Assembly: GCF_031199965.1 (NCBI RefSeq)
Contig: NZ_CP133605.1
Span: forward strand, 3,690,501-3,754,500
Length of the DNA: 64,000 nt
Direction of reading: 5' to 3'
DNA from: Paenibacillus sp. D2_2
GTDB taxonomy: Bacteria; Bacillota; Bacilli; Paenibacillales; Paenibacillaceae
Shown here: positions 9,871-19,413 of the stretch, piece by piece
Position numbering within the stretch: the first letter of the stretch is position 1
Layout of the letters: the number at the start of each line of letters is the position of its first letter
Program-made: the position numbers and the translations under genes
The notes under the pieces: generated by a model
What the model was told of the DNA's origin: nothing
The model's database searches: none
The model's input: only the letters and a program-made list of their open reading frames with translations

Positions 9871-11648
9871 CTATTCCTCCTTCTGATTTTCAAGCCATGA
9901 GGGCAAGCGCACGATCACATGAAGACCGCCCAGATGGCTTCGCCTTACCGATAACCCGTACTCCGATCCGAATTTCAACTGGATCCGCCGGTGAATATTC
10001 AGAATACCCGTCGTCTCCCCCTCCGTAGCTCTCCCTTGGAGACCCGACACCAATTTGTCCAACATGGCATCTGTGAGAGATTCTCCATTGTCCTCAACAT
10101 GAAGACATAAGCTATCCTTCTGAAGCTCCCAGTAGATCTCCAGAATCCCTTTGTGCGGGTGATCCTCAAGGCCGTATTCGAACGCATTTTCCACTATCGG
10201 CTGAAGAATCAGTCTCGGTACCAGCGTGGACTCTGCCCCTACAGAAATCTTTTCCATCTGTACGGACAGCTTGCTTCCGAAGCGGATGCTCTGAATTCCG
10301 ATATAAGCCTCAATATGAGCCATCTCCTCTTTAAGCTGAACCTCGTCTTCCTTATTGCGAGTAATGAAACGGAAGAATTGACCGAGATACTTGGTCAGCC
10401 GTTTGGCATTCTCCATATCTTCCAACTTGATAATACGGTTCAACAAAAAGAAGATGTTATATAGGAAGTGCGGATTAATCTGAGCCTGAAGCTGCTTTAG
10501 CTCGGCTCGGTTAAGCCGCATTTCATGCTCATAAGCTTCATTGATCAATTCTTCCAATCGGCTCGACATGCGGTTGAACTGCTGGTACAGATAATGGAAT
10601 TCATCCTTTCGATCATAAGACAGTAGCGTGTTAAAGCTGCCTTTCTCCAGCTTCCGGAATGCTCCGGTCAGCCTGAGCATTGGCTTGTGGACCAGATTGT
10701 ACAGCCAGACCGAGAAGATCAATACGACCAATAGTGAAGTACCGGCCAGGAGGATATACAAGCGGGTATACCAACGGATTGGACCTAGAAAGCTGCTCTC
10801 TGGAACGTAAGCGACCAGTGTCGCCCCCAATAAAGAAGAAGATTCATAAGCGTAAACATAACTCTGATTATCTATAATAAACCGACCGATGCCGCTCCCG
10901 CTTTCAGCTTTGTCGTCAAGGTGAAGAAGCCTGAGAACATGATCGAAAGTCATCTTCTCCTGCGGTAAGGCGCCTACAAGCCACTTCCCCTCATGATCTA
11001 CGATCAGTGCCTCTCCACCATTATAAGAAGCTACTTCTTTCAGTGATTTCTCCATATTGCTCCGGGACAGCAGGATATTCATCCACAGCTTCGCTGGCTC
11101 TCCCTGCTTCATCGCCTTCGGATAACGCTCCATAACGACCAACTGCTCCTTATTGGTCTGTATGGGACTCGTCTGAACATATTGATTCAACAAAGCTTCG
11201 CTCTCTTCTTCGGCAGCCCCCGAATCACCCGGTCATTCCAGATCATTACATCCAGCTCTGGAATTAGCAGAGATATCGATTCAACAAACAAGCTGGAATC
11301 CTTGAACTGCTGAAGTCTGCGCTCAATTCCCTGAATCGCAGCAACATCGTCACTATCCGAATAAATCATATGGAACAGCCTGAGACTCTGCACTTCATTG
11401 TCCAGAATATACTGCTGCTTCATACGGAATATCCGATCCATCTCCAACTCAAACGTACTGAGATAGAAATGGGCGTTAGACTGCAAAGAGCGAGTAATCT
11501 CTTCCGAAATCGTTCTCTCTCCGGATCGATTGATTAACGTGCTAACGATCAAAATTGGAATAATCGCAATCAAAAAAACAACTAGCAGTTTTTGAAACAA
11601 ACTGAAGCCTGCTACAGATAATTTCCTGAAAGGGAGCCATTTCATCAT
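9871..11648 (-). CDS. YesM-type sensor histidine kinase (frameshifted)
   Basis: Membrane sensor kinase of about 590 aa. Start chosen at ATGATG (11648), 7 bases after AGAAGG. TM1 is near residues 12-32 (FQKLLVVFLIAIIPILIVS). An extracellular sensor region follows, then TM2 (LYILLAGTSLLVVLIFSVWL), HAMP, and a His_kinase domain with INPHFLYN holding the phospho-His. The ATPase domain has VENAFEYGLE and a G box TGILNIHRR. The frame breaks at a C-run (11217-11221, plus strand); one base repairs it. YesM-type kinases typically sense an extracellular sugar or its binding protein and signal to the adjacent YesN-type regulator. Confidence 0.88.
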
Positions 11649-11730
11649 GTAAGAACCTTCTTTCCATTCCGTCAAAATGCTAGATTACATAAAAATTCTT
11701 CACAGCGCCCCCTTCTCCCTCTGTCCTCTG

Positions 11731-11751
11731 TTTACCTAATGCTCAGGTAAA
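11731..11751. promoter_or_regulatory. Inverted repeat in the divergent kinase/glycosidase promoter region
   Basis: TTTACCT (11731-11737) and AGGTAAA (11745-11751) form a perfect 7-bp inverted repeat with a 7-base spacer. It lies between the divergent kinase gene and the secreted glycosidase gene and has no T-run, so an operator is more likely than a terminator. The protein that binds is unknown; the adjacent AraC-type regulator is one candidate. Confidence 0.45.
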
Positions 11752-11866
11752 TAGTCAACAAAAGACAGTAAAAATTGAATAGTAGAACCAGATTCGGTCC
11801 CGTGACTACAATAAAGATGTGTTTCCCCATACTCTACCATTCTGAAAATTCTAGGAGGTTGTTATT

Positions 11867-13297
11867 GTGATGAAACGAATGAAGATTGCCGCCACGATCC
11901 TACTGACATTTATCCTGCTACTGATCTCGTTCGGAACCGTCAACGCTGCCGTAATCTGGGACCCTGGCTCCATGAAGGAGGTATACAATCCTCAGGGTGA
12001 ACGTTATTCTTATGCTCCCTCTGTCATCCGTGACGGGGATACCGCGCATATATGGACCTGCCATAACGACAAGGACGGTGTCATCAAGGACCATATCTAT
12101 TACACCCGGATCGTGAACGATACTGTAGCAGAATCCCGATCTGTGCTACAGGCTGGCCCCCAAGGCTCCTGGGACAGCTTCCATGTCTGCGATCCTTCGG
12201 TGATTGCTGGTGAATTTCATAGCGATGGCGAGATATACCATTACGCTATGTTCTATCTGGGCAATGATCTGGATGCTAGTCTGCATAATCAGATCGGTGT
12301 TGCCTTTGCCAAGGAGCTCTCCGGGGAGTGGGTCAAGCATCCAAAGCCGCTTCTGACTTACCCGAATGACGGATATTGGGGTATCGGGCAGCCCTCGGCC
12401 ACCAGTATAGACGGTAAAGGAAGGCTACTGCTCTTCTTCACCCAAGGCGACTCTGTCTCCACGGGAGGATATCGGGTTGAGATGGACCTGTTGAAAATGG
12501 AGCAGCCCGTTATCGGAGATAAGCTTCCGCTGACGAACGACGGACTTATCAACAATCTGGGAGAATCTGATTTTCTGAACAATTTTGATATCGCTTACAA
12601 TTCTGCCAATGACCGCTTTATTGCTGTGAGGGAGTTGCACCCTTACCCTAGTGACCAGCCCAACTGGATCAGCAGCAGCCAGCAGATCATCAGCATCGAA
12701 GGCAGTTCAATATGGGGCGGCGGCGGGCAATGGAAGATTGAAGGAACAGTAAGTCCCGCTCTTACCAGCTTTGACCGGAATCATAATGCTGGTCTACTGC
12801 GCACAGCCCACGGGACACTTCCGGACGGCGAAGTGATAGATCTGTATTTCACGGGTAGCGACAATTCTGCCAACAGCCCCGGATCGCCGCTGTATACCTA
12901 TAATATCTGGCGGATACGGGGCCAGTTAACAGAGGGAAGCATGATCCTGGAGAAGAATTTAACTGATTTCAATGGCAAGCTGTTCTCGGTTCATTCCATG
13001 ACCAACAATCTGCATACGAATACGATTGAAATCCAGGGCATGATCAAGAATCATAAGCTGAACGACCAACAGCCGTTATGGGTCGGCTATCGCATTTATG
13101 ATTCCCGCGGGTATTTACTAGAAGCGGGTACAGCTTACAGGGATATCATTAATAAGGAAAGACAATTCTCGGTTCCCATCATCAAGCCAGAAGGCATCGG
13201 ATCATCTGCAGTTCGTCTGGAGATTCAACTGCTCTCCGCGAAGGGCAAGCTGCTGGAAGCCAAGGCGAGTACAGTCAATTTTGGCTTCAATCCCTGA
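11867..13297 (+). CDS. Secreted GH43/GH32-like beta-propeller protein
   Basis: Intact 476-aa exported protein. It has a signal peptide (MMKRMKIAATILLTFILLLI, cleavage likely after VNA-A near residue 28). An N-terminal five-bladed propeller covers roughly 35-370, with YSYAPSVIRDGD, HVCDPSVIAGE, SLHNQIGVAFAK and a DRNHNAGLLRT motif. A beta-rich C-terminal domain of about 110 residues follows. It shares its block order with the cytoplasmic paralogue at 3354-4408. A strong ribosome site (TAGGAGG) precedes the start. Divergent from the kinase/importer operon, it probably makes the first extracellular cut on the polymer whose products are imported. Its exact glycosidic specificity is unknown. Confidence 0.75.
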   Translation: MMKRMKIAATILLTFILLLISFGTVNAAVIWDPGSMKEVYNPQGERYSYAPSVIRDGDTAHIWTCHNDKDGVIKDHIYYTRIVNDTVAESRSVLQAGPQGSWDSFHVCDPSVIAGEFHSDGEIYHYAMFYLGNDLDASLHNQIGVAFAKELSGEWVKHPKPLLTYPNDGYWGIGQPSATSIDGKGRLLLFFTQGDSVSTGGYRVEMDLLKMEQPVIGDKLPLTNDGLINNLGESDFLNNFDIAYNSANDRFIAVRELHPYPSDQPNWISSSQQIISIEGSSIWGGGGQWKIEGTVSPALTSFDRNHNAGLLRTAHGTLPDGEVIDLYFTGSDNSANSPGSPLYTYNIWRIRGQLTEGSMILEKNLTDFNGKLFSVHSMTNNLHTNTIEIQGMIKNHKLNDQQPLWVGYRIYDSRGYLLEAGTAYRDIINKERQFSVPIIKPEGIGSSAVRLEIQLLSAKGKLLEAKASTVNFGFNP

Positions 13298-13337
13298 CTT
13301 TAACCAGGATGGATTATACGAGTTAACCTGAGATAAT

Positions 13338-13384
13338 GAAAGTGAAGCCATCCCGAATTCATTCAGGATAGCTTCACTTTTTTA
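13338..13384. terminator. Bidirectional terminator
   Basis: The imperfect stem GTGAAGCcATCC ... GGATaGCTTCAC is flanked by A and T tracts. It lies between the convergent secreted glycosidase gene and lacI-type gene and can serve both. Confidence 0.85.
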
Positions 13385-13392
13385 TATCTCCT

Positions 13393-14409
13393 TCAATCCT
13401 CTATTTTTATACTCGAAGATTCCTTAACGACCAGCTCTGCATTCAGCGTAAAAAGTCTCTGATCTGCCAACCTGTTGTCATTGACCTGATCGATTAACTT
13501 CTCGGCTAACACCGAGCCCATCATATATAGAGGCTGCTCCATCGAGCTGATTCTCGGCACAACGTAGTTCGTTAACCGAATGTTGTCCACACCTACAACC
13601 GCCAGCTGTTCAGGAATCGAGATACCCAGTTCGGCACAGGCTTTGTATACACCAAGTGCCATCTCATCATTTGCGGCAAATACAGCGGTAAAGTCTTGGT
13701 GCTGACTCCACAGCCGTTTGAATGCCTCATATCCGCCATCCTCCGAGAAGTCTCCGTTCTCTACCAAACATTCTTCAAATGGAATTTCTGCCTCTTCGAG
13801 AGCTTGCACAAATCCTTCCAACCGTTTGATACTGTCGGTAGCATCCGAATATCCACTTAGAAATGCGATCCTACAATGTCCTTGTTCAGTCAGATGAAAG
13901 ATCACATCTCTAGCTAATACGATGTTATCTGTAAAGGAGCAAGGAATCAGCGGATGCTCTACCTCCCGCCCGATCACAGCAAGATGGTAGCCATCATCTG
14001 CATAAGAGCCAAGTTCCTCATCTGTGAGACTAGGGGTGACCATAATGAGTGCGTCTACCGTATGATTGATCAGAAATGACAGGAACTCCAGCTCTTTAGC
14101 CCTCTGATTCTGCGCATCACAGATCAGCACTCTATAATGGAGAGAATTCGCCATGTTCTCGATGCCTTTAATAATCTCTGCATAGTAAGAAACAAGCACA
14201 TCCGAGACTACAACTGCTAGTGTCATCGTCTTGCGACTACGCAGTTGTTTGCCCATATTATTGGGGATATACTCCATCTCGCGGATGACCTGCATAACCC
14301 GCTGTTCTGTCTTGGCATTCACCAGCTTACTCCCGTTCAATACGCGTGACACAGTGGCCGGCGATACATTAGCCTGCTTCGCTACATCGATAATCTTAAT
14401 ATTCTTCAT
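13393..14409 (-). CDS. LacI-family transcriptional regulator
   Basis: Intact 338-aa LacI/GalR repressor. The DNA-binding domain has IIDVAKQANVSPATVSRVLN (residues 5-24) and the hinge helix NNMGKQLRSRKT. The periplasmic-binding-protein-like effector domain spans about 60-330 (TMTLAVVVSD, ALIMVTPSL, VFAANDEMALG, VVGVDN). It is transcribed alone, upstream of the GH18/fucosidase cluster. A perfect palindrome (GTGTTCAACAC) lies 40 bases upstream of its start, suggesting autoregulation and perhaps control of the nearby sugar genes. The effector is unknown. Confidence 0.9.
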   Translation of the reverse strand: MKNIKIIDVAKQANVSPATVSRVLNGSKLVNAKTEQRVMQVIREMEYIPNNMGKQLRSRKTMTLAVVVSDVLVSYYAEIIKGIENMANSLHYRVLICDAQNQRAKELEFLSFLINHTVDALIMVTPSLTDEELGSYADDGYHLAVIGREVEHPLIPCSFTDNIVLARDVIFHLTEQGHCRIAFLSGYSDATDSIKRLEGFVQALEEAEIPFEECLVENGDFSEDGGYEAFKRLWSQHQDFTAVFAANDEMALGVYKACAELGISIPEQLAVVGVDNIRLTNYVVPRISSMEQPLYMMGSVLAEKLIDQVNDNRLADQRLFTLNAELVVKESSSIKIED

Positions 14410-14448
14410 TGCCTCCGGTTACCACGCTTTCATCGAAAAATACCAAAT

Positions 14449-14459
14449 GTGTTCAACAC
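14449..14459. promoter_or_regulatory. Candidate LacI-type operator
   Basis: GTGTTCAACAC is a perfect 11-bp palindrome with a central base. It sits about 40 bases upstream of the LacI-family start, where an autoregulatory operator would lie. The assignment is by position and symmetry only. Confidence 0.5.
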
Positions 14460-14599
14460 TAAACTTTTACGCCCAATCTATAATTCCGCCGCGTTATTCT
14501 CTATAGTAACAGGGTAACATAAGTTCGAAGAGTTTATCGATAGTTTTCATTACAATAGTCGTGAGACAAGCTGGTGTGCCCTGAATTGGCCATCAGGTA

Positions 14600-14630
14600 A
14601 CAAAAAGAGGCTGGCGGACCGCCAGCATGC
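14600..14630 (-). terminator. Rho-independent terminator of the GH18/fucosidase cluster
   Basis: The minus-strand stem GCTGGCGGTCCGCCAGC is followed by a CTCTTTTTG tract. It lies 70 bases past the GH18 stop and closes the minus-strand cluster that begins at the fucosidase genes. Confidence 0.85.
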
Positions 14631-14698
14631 CTGTAATCAGGATATATCCGCAAAATACGGATCATGCCGTCAATCCTCAGCCTTCTTATGTTATAAGA

Positions 14699-15736
14699 CT
14701 AGTATCGAAGTCCGCGATACATCGCATCTAGCAATAAATGCGTGTTATCACAGCTATATTCCCAGAACATTACCCCAGCGAGTCCGTTCTCCTTTACATA
14801 CTCACATTTATGTCGAATCGACTGCTCATCCTCATAGGATATAAAGCTGGAACCGTTATAAATATACGGCGACCTCGCTTCCTCATCCCAATAGCGGGTG
14901 TACCCATTCTTGTTGATGTAATCCTTGACCAATCTCGTATAATCAGGACCGTACCCGCCAGTCGTGCCGGCCATTTGATGTAGACCGTGGTTACGATCCG
15001 GTACCTGATTCCACATGCGGGAGTAAAAAGCTGCACCGATCACGATCTTCTCTCTAGGTACGCCAGCACGTTGGAACAGATTCACCGAGGCATCTGTACT
15101 GATACGGAATAAATCCCCTGTCGACGTATATAAATTCGCATGATGCCCGGTCAGCACCTGGAAACCGCCGCGCATATCGTAGGTCATTAACTGTATGAAA
15201 TCAAGGTATTGCTGCACCTGATCCATCTCGGTGCCGTCCACATAATACTGATCAGCCCCAGCTGCGATAGTCAGCAAATAATGGCGACCATCCTGTATTC
15301 CTTTGGCATCAATGGCTTCTCGCATTGTCTTAAGAAGTAATGTAAAGTTTGACTTATCTTCCGGACTAGAGGCAATATCTGCTTCACCGTAGCAAGGGTA
15401 CTCCCAATCCAGATCAATCCCGTCCAACGGATACTCTGTTAAGATACGTACCGCCGATTCAGCCATCTGTAATCTCCCCGCCTCGGTCGCGGCCGCTTCC
15501 GAAAATCCGCCAGCACTCCATCCACCAACAGATAACAAAATGTTTAAATGAGGATAATTGCTTTTGATCTCTCGCAGCACACCTAGATTGCGCAAATGGG
15601 CGATGGAAATCCGATGATCAATAACCTGGCCGAAGGCCACGTTGAGGTGAGTCAGCTTCGCCAGATCTTGCTTCGTGATGTTGGGGAGGTGGGCATCGAC
15701 GGCATAACCCGCGACAATATAACTGTGATTCGTCAT
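14699..15736 (-). CDS. Cytoplasmic GH18 glycoside hydrolase
   Basis: Intact 345-aa GH18 TIM-barrel enzyme; no signal peptide and no carbohydrate-binding module. Diagnostic motifs are the beta-3 strand ILLSVGGWSAGGFSEAA, the catalytic DGIDLDWEYP (DxxDxDxE, the Glu being the acid), beta-6 QLMTYDMRGG and the beta-8 Trp in GVMFWEYS. GH18 enzymes cleave beta-1,4 bonds next to N-acetylglucosamine by substrate-assisted catalysis, as chitinases or endo-beta-N-acetylglucosaminidases. Cytoplasmic location and linkage to two alpha-L-fucosidases and a PNGase-like protein favour action on imported GlcNAc-containing glycan fragments over polymeric chitin. It starts 27 bases after the transglutaminase-like gene. 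Confidence 0.88.
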   Translation of the reverse strand: MTNHSYIVAGYAVDAHLPNITKQDLAKLTHLNVAFGQVIDHRISIAHLRNLGVLREIKSNYPHLNILLSVGGWSAGGFSEAAATEAGRLQMAESAVRILTEYPLDGIDLDWEYPCYGEADIASSPEDKSNFTLLLKTMREAIDAKGIQDGRHYLLTIAAGADQYYVDGTEMDQVQQYLDFIQLMTYDMRGGFQVLTGHHANLYTSTGDLFRISTDASVNLFQRAGVPREKIVIGAAFYSRMWNQVPDRNHGLHQMAGTTGGYGPDYTRLVKDYINKNGYTRYWDEEARSPYIYNGSSFISYEDEQSIRHKCEYVKENGLAGVMFWEYSCDNTHLLLDAMYRGLRY

Positions 15737-15762
15737 CTACTCTTCACTCCATTCTTGAACTA

Positions 15763-18370
15763 TTACCATACAGCCGTTAACACTTGAAGTGTTTCCTTGC
15801 CGGTACCAATCTTGTACCCCGATGCCGTGTAGCGGATCTGGTCCGCACCATCCAGCACAAACAGATGCGGAAAGCCAGCTTCATATGCCGGTGATTGTGA
15901 GACGATATCCGGTAATGCAGCATAGGAAGCATCGCGGAGAAATAGAGTCGCCTGCGGCAACTGCGGATAGTCCGCAGGATCAAAAGATTTAGTCCACTCG
16001 GAATCGCCTATGATCAATACAATTGGCGCACCAAGATTCGCGAATGCTGCGGTCAATTCACCAATTTCACGGAACAGATGCTTGGTCGGTTCTCGCTCCG
16101 GCTCGATCCAAGCAACAAGCGCTCCGCGGTCGCCGATCAACTCACCAAGCTTGTAGCTTGCACCATCTATCGTCATGAACATTGCTTGCCGATCCAGCGT
16201 TCCGAGCACCGGAATTTCATGCTCCACGTGTCGGAATGTTAACACGACATCCGTTTCCTCTCCGGTACGAACCAGGAAATAAGTGAAGCGCACCTGAACC
16301 GTTCCATCCTTCAGACGAACGCCCGTGGTCATCCGGTATGAGCCCGGTTCTACTTCAAACAGCTTATCGTACACATCCTTCTGTCCCTCAGAGAAAAGTA
16401 GTGTCTTATACATCCCATGCTCTAATCTCGCAAATGTGAAATTCTCGAAGTAGGAAGCATCCGGGGCATCAGTAGAAGCGTGCACATCCTTAAACAGTCT
16501 GATCTTGCCCAGGACTTGGCTGCTTCTTCGTGTGGAACCGATGCATTCAGAACAGCATCTATCCAGACACCATCTGCCATATATTGCGGCTTCTGCTCAC
16601 TTGGATGCAATCGAGACGGAACACCTAAGCTGCGGCAGACCGCAACGAATAAGATATCCAGCGAGACAGGGTCACCAGCCATAAGCTTAAAGGTGCCTAT
16701 GGGGTTGCCTTGCCCTTCAGGTTCGGCAAGTCTTCGCGACGACTGTAACTTTCGTCAAGCCGACGGGCCAGCACACCTGGATCAGCATTGAACTCCCCTT
16801 TTTCGTTGGCGAATACATCCTGGAAGAAGTTCTTATACGGCACGATCATTTCATGCTGCACGCGCGGACATAGTACATACTGGATAAATACGTCCTCTGC
16901 AAGATCGCCTCGCACGTTTAAGGAACCATATAAATGATCGCCTAATGTATCCCGGAACGTATCCACCAGATCCTTCTCATTTAGACTCTCAAGCAAGCGC
17001 AAGGGCCATTCCCCATGCTCTCTTGATTGCTCGCGCAGGAAATCAGCGATCTCATGACTGTTGCCGCGCGCCTTCCGAAGAACATCCCACACTCGATCTG
17101 CAGGGAGTCCTACTTCGGCAGCAAGCTCCGACGCATCCGATTCGGTCAGGAACGTCTCCTCAAATGATGTGCGGATCTTCGTTCCTGCTTCCAGACGGCG
17201 GTTATGGTGCTGGATTCGTTCCTCGCTCAATGCTTCTACCGTCTCGCCTTCCCGCTCAGGCGGCGGCACCATATCTAGATCTAACGTTCCATCTTGCTGC
17301 TCCGTCTGGTCCAGGACGATATCAAAGCGGTCACTGTCCAAAACCGTAACCTTCCGCTCGCCCCATACACCATTCTTAACGGCACGAATCAATAGATCTC
17401 CGAGTCCCGTCTTAAAAACGACTTCTCCCTGTTCATTCGTCGGAATCGTAGCAATCGGGTAAAATTCAGCTGTATTATATAGCTCAAAGTGCACCTGAGC
17501 TTCACTGACAGGTCGTCCTTCGCCATCTATAACAAAGACAGTAATCGTACGTGTCGGAGCATAATTTTCAAGCAGATTAATTTCGGTGAACCATTCATCG
17601 GCCAGTGTAATATCCTCTGGCCCCGGATAATCGGCATAAATTCGTGTATTGATCAGCATTGCCCTTCGTGCAGGTGGACTGAACCAACCTTGATTCAGAC
17701 GGGCCTCAGGCTCACAGGCCCCGATATAATACCAGGTACCGTCGGCCCAAGCCTCTACCCAGGCATGATTGCTGTCGCAATGTGCCCAGCGCGGCGTGTA
17801 TACCTGGCGAGCCGGAATGCCGATACTGCGGAGAGCGGCGACAGCAAGCGTCGATTCCTCGCCGCAGCGTCCGCGTGCATTCCGGATCAGCGACAGCGGT
17901 GCAATTGTGCGCAAATCGCTGCCGATATAGGTCGCCTTCTCATGACACCAGTAATTCGTCTCCAGGATGGCATCGGCCATGGACAGCGACTTCGTGCGCT
18001 CAGCTAACTCCTGATGCAGAATACCGCGGGAATCCTCAATATTCTCCGTATTCACCCGATAAGGTAATACAAAATGCAGGAATAAATGGTCAGGAACCCG
18101 GCTTCCCCAAGGCATATTCCTGCGGATTTCCAGCGACTGCCGCACATAGCTCAGAAATAAGTCGCTAGTATAATCCGCCATATCATTCACAGGCATATAA
18201 GCATACAAGTATTTAAGCGCCCACGTCTCTTCTTCCGTCAAGTCCTGTTCGAATACATCGAACAGCTCATGCTCCTTAGCACGGGCCATCTCCCGCTTTA
18301 CGCTTAACTTGCGCTCAATGAGTTCCATCGTCTTACGATCCAGTGATAATACTGAAGTCTGATTCGTCAT
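15763..18370 (-). CDS. Tandem transglutaminase-like protein, PNGase-like motif, C-terminal thioredoxin-like domain (two frameshifts)
   Basis: About 869 aa after repair; start chosen at ATG 18370 behind GGAAGGAG, not the longer open frame. An N-terminal helical region (1-130) precedes a transglutaminase-like core with GRCGEES (Cys169), SNHAWVEAW (His202) and an acidic ACEPE segment (Glu220). A beta-rich segment spans about 285-385. A second, degenerate core near 555-605 (GDPVSLDILFVAVCRSLGVP, then GVWIDA) lacks the Cys. The last 120 residues look thioredoxin-like. Breaks lie at 16701-16704 and 16508-16510 (plus strand), both homopolymers. The GRCGE and CEPE motifs recall peptide:N-glycanases of the transglutaminase superfamily. 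There is no signal peptide. Confidence 0.75.
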
Positions 18371-18377
18371 CTCTCCG

Positions 18378-19400
18378 TTACTCCTTCCACAGTTTTCCGT
18401 CTTCGCGGATACAGTATATGCCCTTACCATCTGTTGACCGAGCCGTGATCTGGAACAGGCTTCGCGTCGTTTCAATCGTCGGTGCGATACTCCATTCGTC
18501 CCCGCCGAGCAGTGCAGGAAGCTCCTTCGCAAATTCACCATGTTGATCGAAATAATTGCGCTGGCGATAATAGAGCTTGCGCAGCTCCCACTTGATACGC
18601 TCATCCTGCGGCAACACGAAACTTTCCGTGCTACTAGCATCAGCGAATACGACATACCCCCACAGCTCAGGATAATGCATATTGATAATGCCCATCGGAG
18701 ACCATACCCAGTTATCCTCTGGGAACGGCTTGCCGGTGTCCGGATTAATCACCTTGCTGTACTCGCCGTCCTTTACTTCAGTCCGCCACTCCACACGGGA
18801 AAAATTGACACGCCAGAACTCGCCTGCTACCGGCGAACGCGTCTCCGGTGCGCATTCCTTGAGGATTTTCCACGGAATCGCTACCTCCACGCTCCACTTC
18901 CGATTATCAGCCTCTGGGCGATTAAGCTCTCCATCGATGTGAACCGCCGTCTTCAGTCCACTAATATCCCAGCCGTTCACCGGCGGTCCCCCATCGCGGT
19001 AAGGCTTGACGAGAAGCAGATCCCATACCGTATTCAAGGCATTGATCTCGAATTCATAATACTGATGCGTATCACCATCCGGATCAATGAATATTTCAAA
19101 GTCATTATCGTAAAAGATGACCGAATCACGTTCTGTCAGCGTTGCCCAAATTTGATCTTCGATCAGCTCCGCTCCAAAATAGAAATATTCATCGTCCCAT
19201 AGCATTTTGACGCGAGTCTGCTTGGCTGGTCTCGGACGAAGTTCACCTTCGATATCTACAAAATCCTCTGTCCATTCCGCCTTCCGCCAGAAAGGCTTGT
19301 CGAGCCTTCCATCCAAGGCGAGCGGTCCCTCAGCCCGCTGACATATATAGTGCTTAGGAGCATATTCGATCCTTGGCTCCGGTACTCCACTAAGATCCAT
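18378..19400 (-). CDS. CBM9-like carbohydrate-binding protein
   Basis: Intact 340-aa protein. Residues 20-260 match the family 9-like carbohydrate-binding beta-sandwich: ALDGRLDKPFWRKAEWTEDF near the start, MLWDDEYFYFGAELIED, FYDNDFEIFIDPDGDTHQYY and YEFEINALNTVWDLLLVKPY, with later NWVWSPMGIINMHYPE. A C-terminal alpha-helical tail carries no recognisable catalytic motif. It has no signal peptide, although CBM9-like proteins are often secreted, so it probably handles glycan fragments inside the cell. It lies 13 bases after the first fucosidase gene and 7 bases before the transglutaminase-like gene. Confidence 0.85.
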   Translation of the reverse strand: MDLSGVPEPRIEYAPKHYICQRAEGPLALDGRLDKPFWRKAEWTEDFVDIEGELRPRPAKQTRVKMLWDDEYFYFGAELIEDQIWATLTERDSVIFYDNDFEIFIDPDGDTHQYYEFEINALNTVWDLLLVKPYRDGGPPVNGWDISGLKTAVHIDGELNRPEADNRKWSVEVAIPWKILKECAPETRSPVAGEFWRVNFSRVEWRTEVKDGEYSKVINPDTGKPFPEDNWVWSPMGIINMHYPELWGYVVFADASSTESFVLPQDERIKWELRKLYYRQRNYFDQHGEFAKELPALLGGDEWSIAPTIETTRSLFQITARSTDGKGIYCIREDGKLWKE

Positions 19401-19413
19401 GTTGTCCCCTCCC

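Noticed and set aside
18371..18655. Longer N-terminus of the transglutaminase-like gene
   Set aside because: The extra 95 residues overlap the CBM9-like gene, have no ribosome site, and the ATG at 18370 has GGAAGGAG.
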